From IMG/VR virus record IMGVR_UViG_3300008262_000304, positions 1 to 32,035 of that record: a stretch of DNA of 32,035 nt. The stretch is one strand, 5' to 3'. The DNA is from a virus. This document shows positions 21,983 through 28,590 of this stretch, piece after piece (positions within the stretch are counted from its first letter, which is position 1; the number at the start of each line of letters is the position of its first letter). Below the pieces are notes generated by a model. It had not been told where the DNA came from, made no database searches, and saw only the letters and a program-made list of their open reading frames with translations. The position numbers were made by a program, and so were the translations under genes.

Positions 21983-22713
21983 TATTTTTTCCTTTCTAAG
22001 GCTACAGCCCAGTTGCTGTTTTCAAATATAAAAGTATTACCAATTTTAGTAATATTGAAGTTACCAATATACTTAGTTAAAAACATTATTTCAGCCATAG
22101 ACTGACTTTCTAACATTATTGGGCCAGTGATTTGTTGATAAACTTCTTCTTTTAGGCCGCTAGTAATAATATTAAATGAAATATTATCACCGTATATTTT
22201 TTTAAATCTTATTGATTCGTCTAGAAGTTCTATTTGATCTGCATAACTAGAACTAAAAAAATTACTAAAATTTTCCATTCTAAATTTAGTTGTAGTTGCT
22301 TCGTATGTTTCTTTATCTAAAGGTATGGCTTTTTCTAAATTTTCTTCTGTTGCTTCTTGACTTTTAAAACCTTTAAAGTATCTAAATCGCCAGTTATCAA
22401 TACCAGTTAGCTTGCTCAGCCCGTCTAGTATTTCTTTTATTTGTTTTGCAGATCTTCTGCCTCTCTCAATTTCTACAAACACTTGATAAACACCGTTGTC
22501 TGTTTCGCCAGGACTTACATCAGCATCTAATACAAAGTCGTATCCCATCTCAATAAAATGTTCAAGATCTTTTGCAGGATCTTGCTGGTCAACATTAAAA
22601 CATAAAGTGACTACATCTTCATCATCGCCAATTTTGCTTTTATGAGAGTCAATAGTAACTATTTTGCTTACAAAATGTCTTAAATCTTGTTTGCGAAGAT
22701 TTTCGTTAATCAT
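21982..22713 (-). CDS. Conserved T4-like hypothetical protein (243 aa)
   Basis: Not recognised functionally. Soluble alpha/beta protein: FVSKIVTIDSHKSKIGDDED, VYQVFVEIERGRRSAKQIKE, ILDGLSKLTGIDNWRFRYFK. The RS..QI..IL.GL..LT..D.WRFRYFK stretch is characteristic of a protein conserved in marine T4-like phages. AAGGA precedes the ATG. Lies between a virion-type gene and the endolysin and is co-directional with both. It could be a head or tail assembly protein; there is no catalytic motif. Confidence 0.8.
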   Translation of the reverse strand: MINENLRKQDLRHFVSKIVTIDSHKSKIGDDEDVVTLCFNVDQQDPAKDLEHFIEMGYDFVLDADVSPGETDNGVYQVFVEIERGRRSAKQIKEILDGLSKLTGIDNWRFRYFKGFKSQEATEENLEKAIPLDKETYEATTTKFRMENFSNFFSSSYADQIELLDESIRFKKIYGDNISFNIITSGLKEEVYQQITGPIMLESQSMAEIMFLTKYIGNFNITKIGNTFIFENSNWAVALERKK

Positions 22714-22721
22714 ACTTTTCC

Positions 22722-23300
22722 TTATACAGCTGGTGTTGGCATGCCGCCCATTGCAGGAGCCATTCCACCTGGAGGAGCCATTCCACCCGGAGCCCCTGCC
22801 GGAGGAGCAATAGCCTGTCCAGGCTGGGCAGGCACAGGCGTACTAGGTTTAATTGTTGCCTCGCCGTCTTCGTTCTTCATTTTATCCATGTATCCTCTGT
22901 AGATATCAAAGGCTACTTTTTTAGGCATAGCTATTTCCACAATCCAAATAGGATTTCGATCTAACTTTCCTTTTTTTGTTCCTGGTCGAAAATCATCAGG
23001 CGACTTTATTTTTCTTGGTTCGATAATATATGATTTTTCATACTTTATTTTACAACCAAGGTCTTGCAATCTCTTAGCAGCTGTAGGATTGGGCATTTTC
23101 TCTCTAGGCCACATGAAGCCAGCTGTGATCCAATGACGGTCTACTTGCGGCCCGTATGCTAGCTCGCCGTCTTCCCAGTTTTCATACACATAAATGTCCA
23201 TTTCGTCAAGAACACGTTCAAAGTCTTTAAGAATTGCTAGACTAGTGTTATTCTCGTATAAATCGTCAATATTGCGTATAATGTCTAAAATATCATACAT
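22722..23300 (-). CDS. Conserved T4-like hypothetical protein with Pro/Gly/Met-rich tail
   Basis: 192 aa. Conserved-looking core: DIYVYENWEDGELAYGPQVD, RHWITAGFMWPREKMPNPTA, RPGTKKGKLDRNPIWIVEI. The last ~40 residues are low complexity (PAQPGQAIAPPAGAPGGMAP and so on), coded by GC-richer DNA than the neighbours. ATG at 23300 is the first minus-strand gene left of the divergent phoH promoter region. Function unknown; family recurring in marine T4-like phages. Confidence 0.8.
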   Translation of the reverse strand: MYDILDIIRNIDDLYENNTSLAILKDFERVLDEMDIYVYENWEDGELAYGPQVDRHWITAGFMWPREKMPNPTAAKRLQDLGCKIKYEKSYIIEPRKIKSPDDFRPGTKKGKLDRNPIWIVEIAMPKKVAFDIYRGYMDKMKNEDGEATIKPSTPVPAQPGQAIAPPAGAPGGMAPPGGMAPAMGGMPTPAV

Positions 23301-23325
23301 ATTAGGTTCCAGAGTGTTCTATACT

Positions 23326-23333
23326 TATTTAGC
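23326..23333 (-). promoter_or_regulatory. Possible late promoter (GCTAAATA, one mismatch)
   Basis: About 26 nt before the 192-aa gene. It matches TAAATA but not the A at position 2. A sigma70-like TTTACA with TATGTT at 16 nt can also be read further upstream, overlapping the palindrome at 23358-23382; neither is strong. Confidence 0.35.
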
Positions 23334-23357
23334 CCATCTAAAATCATAACATATCAC

Positions 23358-23382
23358 TTTACTTTTTGCTGTAAAAAGTAAA
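23358..23382. repeat. Perfect 10-bp palindrome in the divergent region
   Basis: TTTACTTTTT and AAAAAGTAAA flank GCTGT. It lies between the divergent minus-strand operon and phoH. AT-only arms make a poor terminator; it could be an operator for the divergent promoters. Confidence 0.6.
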
Positions 23383-23389
23383 TAAAAAT

Positions 23390-23447
23390 GTAGGACCTCT
23401 GTAGTTTTCCGGGCGGTCGCTACAAGTCCTACTTTCTAAAGTAGGAG
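23390..23447 (+). ncRNA. phoH leader with two mutually exclusive hairpins (candidate cis-regulator)
   Basis: Hairpin 1: GTAGGAC (23390-23396) with GTCCTAC (23426-23432), extended by TGTAG with CTACA, around a 15-nt loop containing CCGGGCGG. Hairpin 2: CCTACTTT (23428-23435) with AAAGTAGG (23438-23445). The two share 23428-23432, so only one can form. Hairpin 2 buries the AGG of the phoH ribosome site AGGAG (23443-23447); hairpin 1 frees it. This is the layout of a translational riboswitch, thermosensor or protein-bound switch. I do not recognise it as a named class. Confidence 0.6.
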
Positions 23448-23456
23448 CAAACTTAG

Positions 23457-24170
23457 ATGAGTAGAAGAGTGAAAAAACGCTTTACATCAGAAGTTAAAGT
23501 AATAGATTTTGAAGCATACCATCCGCATAAAAAGCAGAGAGTTGTTATAACTGCTAGAAATCCCAATCAGAAATTATACCTGAGCAAGTTGCACGATGAG
23601 CAAAACAGTATTGTCATTGCCATTGGGCCAGCCGGCACAGGTAAAACTTTGTTGGCTGTGCAGAACGGTATTAAACTATTCCAGGACGGTATAGTAGACA
23701 AAATTATAGTTACAAGACCCGCCGTTAGCGTGGACGAAGACTTAGGATTTTTACCAGGTGACTTAAATGAAAAAATGGCACCGTGGACAAGGCCTATTTT
23801 TGATGTCTTTGCTGAATATTATAAACAAACAGAAATTAAAAAAATGTTGGAGGAAGGAGTTATCGAAATAAGCCCACTAGCCTATATGCGCGGACGTACA
23901 TTTAAAAACGCATATATTATTGCTGACGAATGTCAGAATACTACGGTAAATCAAATGAAGATGCTACTTACACGCTTAGGAGAAGGATCTAAGATGGTAG
24001 TGACAGGCGATTTAGCACAAGCAGACAGATTAAGCGATAACGGATTAATAGATTTTTGCAGCCTACTCGCGAAAAAACAGACAAAGCATATTGATATCGT
24101 GCGCTTTGATGCACAAGACATTGAAAGACATGAGGCCGTTAAGGAGGTGTTAGACATTTACGGCGACTAA
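23457..24170 (+). CDS. phoH: PhoH-like ATPase
   Basis: 237 aa, P-loop ATPase of the PhoH family common in marine phages; the bacterial homologue is phosphate-starvation induced and the biochemical role (RNA-linked) is unsettled. Walker A GPAGTGKT (57-64), Walker B YIIADE (153-158), then QNTTVNQMKMLLTRLGEGSK and VTGDLAQ (sensor-like). It is the only plus-strand gene in the window, preceded by a structured leader and closed by a terminator shared with the converging dCMP deaminase gene: a self-contained unit. ATG lies nine bases after AGGAG. Basic N-terminus (SRRVKKRFTSEVKV). Confidence 0.95.
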   Translation: MSRRVKKRFTSEVKVIDFEAYHPHKKQRVVITARNPNQKLYLSKLHDEQNSIVIAIGPAGTGKTLLAVQNGIKLFQDGIVDKIIVTRPAVSVDEDLGFLPGDLNEKMAPWTRPIFDVFAEYYKQTEIKKMLEEGVIEISPLAYMRGRTFKNAYIIADECQNTTVNQMKMLLTRLGEGSKMVVTGDLAQADRLSDNGLIDFCSLLAKKQTKHIDIVRFDAQDIERHEAVKEVLDIYGD

Positions 24171-24181
24171 TGAATCAATAA

Positions 24182-24206
24182 AAAAGGGCGATTCATTCGC
24201 CCTTTT
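24182..24206. terminator. Bidirectional terminator between phoH and dCMP deaminase
   Basis: AAAAGGGCGA and TCGCCCTTTT form a perfect 10-bp stem around TTCAT, with T tracts on both strands (stronger on minus). The hairpin overlaps the last codons of the dCMP deaminase gene. Confidence 0.9.
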
Positions 24207-24711
24207 CAATTTGCTCTACTGTTATTCCTGATTGCGTAAGGAACGTAACACCATCAGTGTTACGATAACTGTCACGATAGAATACACTACGAATGCCACT
24301 TTGAAATATAAGTTTTGCACAGTCCAGGCATGGCATATGAGTAACAAACAATACAGCACCATCACCAGATTCTGTACTCTTTGCGAGTTTAGCAATCGCA
24401 TTAGTTTCTGCATGTAATACCTCTGGTTTACTTTTTAATCCATACCTTACATTACGACCTGCTTGTTCATGCCATCCTTCGTATGGATATTGTTCGTCAA
24501 TCTCTTCGGGACTTAACCACCCGCCGGCCCCTGAATCCCATTTAACGTCTTCACAGTTGTTGTCCCACCCGCTAGGCATACCATTATAGCCAATACTAAT
24601 AATTCTATCATCCTTAACAATGATAGCACCAACATGTAATCGCCTAGCATGACTTAATTCCGCAAATGTTTCTGCGGTTTTCATATAGGCCTTTTTTAAT
24701 TTATCTTTCAT
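24193..24711 (-). CDS. cd: dCMP deaminase
   Basis: 172 aa zinc deaminase converting dCMP to dUMP, feeding dTTP synthesis for replication (T4 cd is 193 aa). HAE at 100-102 supplies the first zinc ligand and the catalytic Glu; PCLDC (127-131) supplies the other two Cys. Upstream signature [19 protein letters not shown] and [10 protein letters not shown] are typical of dCMP deaminases. Starts by ATGA overlap with the ferredoxin gene and ends in the shared terminator, so it is the last gene of a gp44-ferredoxin-deaminase operon. Confidence 0.95.
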   Translation of the reverse strand: MKDKLKKAYMKTAETFAELSHARRLHVGAIIVKDDRIISIGYNGMPSGWDNNCEDVKWDSGAGGWLSPEEIDEQYPYEGWHEQAGRNVRYGLKSKPEVLHAETNAIAKLAKSTESGDGAVLFVTHMPCLDCAKLIFQSGIRSVFYRDSYRNTDGVTFLTQSGITVEQIEKGE

Positions 24712-25037
24712 TCTTGAAGTAAATCTCTCTTACCAGATTTGCCATTCCAGTAATCATGATCTGGCATTGGTTCTGTTTGAATAGTAATAACGGGCCACAT
24801 TTTAGATCTAGATTCGTTTATTTCAAACCAATATGCACGTTCTGAGTCATCTTTAACATCAGCCTCGGCAATAATTGCTTCTACAGGGCATTCTGGAACA
24901 CATACACCACAGTCAATACATTCGTCGGGGTCAATAGCTAAAAAATTTGGACCTTCGTGAAAACAATCAACTGGGCATACAGATACACAATCTGTGTGTT
25001 TACAATTTATACAATTTTCTGTTACAAGATAAGTCAT
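24708..25037 (-). CDS. fdxA: 7Fe ferredoxin (FdxA-like, 3Fe-4S plus 4Fe-4S)
   Basis: 109 aa. Cys at 9, 12, 17, 21, 25, then 40, 43, 46, 50; the order C9..C17...C21-P and [12 protein letters not shown] is that of two-cluster ferredoxins of the FdxA/FdI type. The opening [20 protein letters not shown] and the tail [13 protein letters not shown] closely resemble alphaproteobacterial FdxA. It carries electrons at low potential; partner unknown. Likely a host-derived auxiliary gene. It is coupled at both ends (ATGA overlaps) to gp44 and dCMP deaminase, so it is made with the nucleotide and replication genes, which could supply electrons to a ribonucleotide reductase or other reductive step (inference). 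Confidence 0.92.
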   Translation of the reverse strand: MTYLVTENCINCKHTDCVSVCPVDCFHEGPNFLAIDPDECIDCGVCVPECPVEAIIAEADVKDDSERAYWFEINESRSKMWPVITIQTEPMPDHDYWNGKSGKRDLLQE

Positions 25038-25948
25038 AGGTCTGCTAATCTAATTAAAGTAGCCGCAAGGTTAATTTCAGGATCACTAACTAAAGTATGA
25101 TCCACTAATCCTTGTTTGATGTGTAATATAGCTCTGTTTTGTTTCATTTCGTCACCAAAGATAGCAACATTATCATATAACCACCTGTATATCTCTTCCA
25201 TTTCTTCTGGCCTTGCTTGACTGCAAACAAGTTTACGTGCCTCGCCAATTTTGCCAGCTTTGAATAATTCAACCATTTCGAGTTTATAGTCAGCTTCGCC
25301 TGTGTCACCCTTTTCTGGACTATGTAACTTTCCTTCAAGGTTATTCATCTGCACAGTATTGATACATTTACGTAAATCTGGATAAGTTGCACGTACAAAC
25401 GTATCTAATGTATCTAAGTCAAACTCTACGTTCTCTTCAACGAGAATAGTAGCAACACGAGCAGTAAATTCAGTAACGTCAACACGTTCAATATGGAATC
25501 CTTGACAACGACTATGGAGAGCAGGGATAATCCTATTAGGATAGTTACAAGTAAGAATAAAACGAGCGGTCGTATGATATTCTTCCATGACTCCACGAAG
25601 TGCAGCCTGTGCGTTAGGTGATAAGTAATCTGCTTCATCTAGTAATACTACTTTAAAGTCTCCAAAAGGAATCATCTGTACAAAGTTCACAATTTTGTCA
25701 CGTACATCTTCTACGGAGTTAGTACGAGATGCGTTAATTTCTAAGATGTCAAGCGGATTAAGATCTAACTCGTTGAACAAGATTTTAGCTAAAGTTGTTT
25801 TTCCAATACCTGCATTACCGCTGAATAGCAGGTGAGGAATTGTTCCTTCTTTAACCCAGCGTTGTACCTGTTCCTTTTGATGGTTATCTCTAAATACATA
25901 ACCATCTAGTGTTTTAGGGCGATATTTTTCTACCCACAATTCTTTCAT
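25034..25948 (-). CDS. 44: Clamp loader ATPase, gp44
   Basis: 304 aa (T4 gp44 is 319). Start ATG 25948 ([19 protein letters not shown]) overlaps the previous stop in ATGA and has GAGG upstream; the longer frame to 26008 is not used. Walker A GNAGIGKT (44-51), Walker B VVLLDEAD (about 100-107), sensor/arginine-finger segments [16 protein letters not shown]. Loads the gp45 clamp on primer-template with gp62, which is not in the window. Downstream of a small membrane protein and upstream of ferredoxin. Confidence 0.95.
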   Translation of the reverse strand: MKELWVEKYRPKTLDGYVFRDNHQKEQVQRWVKEGTIPHLLFSGNAGIGKTTLAKILFNELDLNPLDILEINASRTNSVEDVRDKIVNFVQMIPFGDFKVVLLDEADYLSPNAQAALRGVMEEYHTTARFILTCNYPNRIIPALHSRCQGFHIERVDVTEFTARVATILVEENVEFDLDTLDTFVRATYPDLRKCINTVQMNNLEGKLHSPEKGDTGEADYKLEMVELFKAGKIGEARKLVCSQARPEEMEEIYRWLYDNVAIFGDEMKQNRAILHIKQGLVDHTLVSDPEINLAATLIRLADL

Positions 25949-26178
25949 ACCATTTCCTCTGCAATCCCAAGAATTTCTGCTAAAATTAGTAAACCACCAG
26001 CATACCAAAGCATATTAAAGCCTAGTGCTACACCTGCAGCAATTCTTATTCCGCTCTTGGCAAAACTGATATATTTGTGTTTGGTCGGATCAGGATGTTT
26101 TACTTCTCCTGGCGTTTGATCGTCTAAAACGCTTTTTGCTTTTTTAATGTCTTGTAATGCTTCGTCAAATGTACTCAT
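25945..26178 (-). CDS. Small conserved membrane protein (77 aa)
   Basis: Opens MSTFDEALQDIKKAKSVLDD, then KHPDPTKHKYISFAKSGIRI, and a hydrophobic region (about 45-72, IRIAAGVALGFNMLWYAGGL LILAEILGIAEE). One or two membrane segments. First gene after a strong sigma70-like promoter and overlapping gp44 by ATGA. Resembles small conserved proteins of marine T4-like phages; function unknown. Possible membrane tethering of replication or of host factors is speculative. Confidence 0.8.
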   Translation of the reverse strand: MSTFDEALQDIKKAKSVLDDQTPGEVKHPDPTKHKYISFAKSGIRIAAGVALGFNMLWYAGGLLILAEILGIAEEMV

Positions 26179-26199
26179 AGATTTCTCCTTATTATAGAT

Positions 26200-26228
26200 A
26201 GTATAAAGGTGAGATCAGGGCTTGTCAA
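26200..26228 (-). promoter_or_regulatory. Sigma70-like promoter for the gp44 operon
   Basis: Minus-strand perfect TTGACA (26223-26228), 17-nt spacer, TATACT (26200-26205), then AAGGAG and ATG 26178. Strongest match in the window together with the dnaJ promoter. Confidence 0.8.
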
Positions 26229-26238
26229 TAGCCCTGAT
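26214..26238. promoter_or_regulatory. Inverted repeat with the -35 box in its loop (candidate operator)
   Basis: ATCAGGGCT and AGCCCTGAT (perfect 9 bp) flank a 7-bp centre that holds TTGACA on the minus strand. There is no T run on the exit side of either strand, so it is not a good terminator; a dimeric repressor or activator site is an alternative. Confidence 0.5.
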
Positions 26239-26253
26239 GCTCAAATAAAAAAA

Positions 26254-26646
26254 TTAACGTGCGCCAAAATCTTCTGGACGAACTTCTGCCCCGTGAGTGG
26301 GAGTAGTGTAAGAACCAAATTCAGCTCCGTTCGGCCTGTCGTCAGTTACTAGTAAAATTCCTTCTGGATCAATTCTACGAACAGTGATAGTTGATCCGTT
26401 GTTTGATTCAATATCGATACCTCGAGTCCATCTTCCGTGCTCTACTAATAGCCACTCGCCGACTTTAACATCAGTTTGTTCGTGTCCAACAGCATACACT
26501 TTGCACCATCTAGGTTTAACACCTTCGGATTTTCCGTCGTCACTTCTTAGAACTATACCACCTGCAGTTTTTTGTTCTCCAAAGTTCATATCTTCGACTA
26601 GTATGTGATTTCTAATTGGCTTTATGCTACCAGTAATTTTTGCCAT
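26254..26646 (-). CDS. GroES-like co-chaperonin (gp31-type)
   Basis: 130 aa (T4 gp31 111, GroES 97). IKPIRNHILVEDMNFGEQKT then AGGIVLRSDD is the GroES core with the mobile-loop region (KTAGGIVL) that binds GroEL. VYAVGHEQTDVKVGEWLLVE is the following strand pair. A C-terminal extension of about 30 residues (NGAEFGSYTTPTHGAEVRPE) is not part of GroES. T4 gp31 replaces GroES to fold the major capsid protein; the same role is likely. ATG overlaps the previous stop by one base. Confidence 0.88.
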   Translation of the reverse strand: MAKITGSIKPIRNHILVEDMNFGEQKTAGGIVLRSDDGKSEGVKPRWCKVYAVGHEQTDVKVGEWLLVEHGRWTRGIDIESNNGSTITVRRIDPEGILLVTDDRPNGAEFGSYTTPTHGAEVRPEDFGAR

Positions 26647-26906
26647 TACTCGTTCCCTTCTGGATCCATATTGCTAACATCTTTTTGTACGTTGATTTGA
26701 TTAGGTGAACCGCTTTTTGGTGCCACTAACTTCTCTTCGTTTTTTTGAATAACTTTCCCGTCTGGCCCAATTAAGTCTCCACGGGCGTTCATTCTTACAT
26801 TACCAACAGCTAATGTAGTTTCATTTTGCATAACTAATTTATGCATGTCAACTTCTTTCCCCTGCATCGAACGATAAACTTGTCGTTGTTGTTCTTTCAT
26901 TGCCAT
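26646..26906 (-). CDS. Small conserved T4-like protein (86 aa)
   Basis: Starts MAMKEQQRQVYRSMQGKEVD; AGGAG six bases before ATG 26906 supports this start over the internal ATG. Core NETTLAVGNVRMNARGDLIG PDGK followed by a hydrophilic tail. Conserved style in marine T4-like phages, function unknown. It precedes and overlaps the GroES-like gene, so it may be co-folded with or be a substrate of it (inference). Confidence 0.8.
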   Translation of the reverse strand: MAMKEQQRQVYRSMQGKEVDMHKLVMQNETTLAVGNVRMNARGDLIGPDGKVIQKNEEKLVAPKSGSPNQINVQKDVSNMDPEGNE

Positions 26907-26932
26907 AATAGTCTCCTAGGATTATGATTTAC

Positions 26933-27445
26933 TTATCTCAGAAATTCTCGCCAGTCTAAATTATATTTGATAGGATCAATGTTATGAACACCAATTAAGT
27001 ATAGAATAAAACTAGCTACACTTGATCCTCGTCCTACACCCCAAACTACATCTTCTTTTGAGCAAGTATCTACAAAATATTTAAGCCAGCGCAATAAATC
27101 TAGCATGTTTCTTGCTTTGTACGCTTCTAACTCTTCTTCTAATCTAGATGATTCTGGATCACACGGCGGACATTGTTCTCTCAACCAATTTTCAATATTA
27201 AGAGATTTGTACTCAGGGGGCATGTTCCAAATGCTTTGGCATGCGCTGTCGTACTCTGCTATTTCAAAATGAGTTTCGTAAGGCTCTAAAAATTTAAATC
27301 CAATTTGCTCTTCTAAGTGTTTAACAGAGTCTGATCGATTGTCGACTATAAATGTGTCGTTGACAGGAAATTGATAACCTTTGTATAAGGCTTCAAAAAT
27401 GTCTTGTTCGTTAAAAATAGGGTTTGAATATTTGTCTAATCGCAT
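26933..27445 (-). CDS. DnaE-like fragment (Pol III alpha GRGS region only)
   Basis: 170 aa. The C-terminal part, VVWGVGRGSSVASFILYLIG then VHNIDPIKYNLDWREFLR, matches the palm entry of bacterial DNA polymerase III alpha (GPGRGS..GS...Y.L.I...DP....L.FERFLN). In DnaE the catalytic Asp motif (PDFD.D) follows at once; here the protein stops at FLR, so no polymerase activity is expected. The first ~110 residues have no clear relationship. The phage has its own gp43, so this is more likely a repurposed scaffold or host-interaction protein. Confidence 0.75.
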   Translation of the reverse strand: MRLDKYSNPIFNEQDIFEALYKGYQFPVNDTFIVDNRSDSVKHLEEQIGFKFLEPYETHFEIAEYDSACQSIWNMPPEYKSLNIENWLREQCPPCDPESSRLEEELEAYKARNMLDLLRWLKYFVDTCSKEDVVWGVGRGSSVASFILYLIGVHNIDPIKYNLDWREFLR

Positions 27446-27454
27446 TCAGCTATA

Positions 27455-27685
27455 TTAGCTGACTTTAATCAATTTGTCAAGATCTTTATTGCGAGATTTA
27501 ATCATTTTCTCGTATTCTGTTCTTTGCCGACTAGCTAACTCTTCTTTGTAGGTGTTGAGAACCATAATTATTTGTTGCTGAACATCAAAATTATGAGTTG
27601 AAAAGTATTTTTGTGTGAGCTCATTTATTTTATTTTCTAGTTCAGAAATTTTAATAGAGCTCAAATTGTCAACTAGCGGATGCAT
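27455..27685 (-). CDS. Small helical conserved protein (76 aa)
   Basis: Starts MHPLVDNLSSIKISELENKI; nearly all helix with coiled-coil spacing (ELENKINELTQKYFSTHNFD; VQQQIIMVLNTYKEEL). ATG overlaps the previous structural gene's stop by one base. The MHPLV..LS..K..ELE..I..L..KYF pattern recurs in marine T4-like phages. Possibly an assembly chaperone for the baseplate/fibre genes next to it; not proven. Confidence 0.8.
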   Translation of the reverse strand: MHPLVDNLSSIKISELENKINELTQKYFSTHNFDVQQQIIMVLNTYKEELASRQRTEYEKMIKSRNKDLDKLIKVS

Positions 27686-28590
27686 TAGAAATTAGCCAAA
27701 TGGTGAATAAAGACAGTATTACCACCGTCTGGAGAAAATGCTTCAATTAAGCAATTGCCACCGGTATAATTAAAAGTAATTGGCGAACCGTTTAATATTG
27801 TAGGCGCAGGAGTGCTTGGCGTTAGATCTTTAAGAGTAACTCTATTTGTATTAATATTAACAGAGTCAACAACTGCTGTTCTTACAGTAGCATCAGCCGG
27901 GGTAAAAGTAACACTTAGTCCTGGTCTAATGCCAGAGATGTCATTTAATGGTAGAACTATCGGATCACTAGGACTTACTTCGTTAGTAACTGTTCTTACT
28001 ATTTGCGCAGGCACTTTTATTTTTGGTCTAGTATTAACGCCTCCAGTCATTTCAAATCCGTTTAGGTTAACACCGGACACACCTGGTTTTACTGTTCCGT
28101 TATTTTCTGTAGTAAATGTTGCTTCTCTTACTGTACCTAAAAGATTGCTAGATAACAAGATTCTTACAATACCGTGCTGATACGGAACCCCTTCAACAGA
28201 GCTTGTTGGGTCATTAGGATTAGGGCCTGGCCAATTCCTAAAAGTAAATGTAATGTTAGTTTGCATTACAAATGTTTGGAACGATCCATTTTCTAAATTA
28301 ATATCAGTTGATGCATCTGATGCTGTATCATCAGAGTATACTTCCTGATAAAATTGTTTAAAAGTACCGTTTTGTATACTACTACCGCCAAGGTCATTGA
28401 CAACGACTGTGTTATTTTCTAGATCACTAGATAAAACAGCCTTGCTTTGCAATTCTGTAAGTTCGTTTTTTGCGGTGTTTAATGCCCCAACAATGCTGTT
28501 AAAATTATCTCTAAAACCTTGACTATCGTTATCTTGCCCCGCTATTGGGTAAAGGACATCAATAGTTGATGTATTAATTTGGCTTGTCAT
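27685..28590 (-). CDS. Baseplate or fibre structural protein (301 aa)
   Basis: Beta-rich virion-type protein. The N-terminus has LYPIAGQDNDSQGFRDNFNS, an opening shared by several structural proteins of T4-like marine phages, then a short coiled segment (ALNTAKNELTELQSKAV), then Ser/Thr/Asn/Gly-rich beta sequence to the end (GGNTVFIHHLANF). No catalytic motif. Overlaps the 912-aa gene by ATGA; a GATAAATA late promoter lies about 30 nt upstream. Confidence 0.8.
   Translation of the reverse strand: MTSQINTSTIDVLYPIAGQDNDSQGFRDNFNSIVGALNTAKNELTELQSKAVLSSDLENNTVVVNDLGGSSIQNGTFKQFYQEVYSDDTASDASTDINLENGSFQTFVMQTNITFTFRNWPGPNPNDPTSSVEGVPYQHGIVRILLSSNLLGTVREATFTTENNGTVKPGVSGVNLNGFEMTGGVNTRPKIKVPAQIVRTVTNEVSPSDPIVLPLNDISGIRPGLSVTFTPADATVRTAVVDSVNINTNRVTLKDLTPSTPAPTILNGSPITFNYTGGNCLIEAFSPDGGNTVFIHHLANF

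Noticed and set aside
26214-26238. Rho-independent terminator
   Set aside because: Strong stem but no T run on the exit side of either strand; an operator reading is better.
27456-27470. Short palindrome CAGCTATATTAGCTG region as an operator
   Set aside because: Short AT-rich palindrome after a stop codon with no promoter nearby; likely chance.
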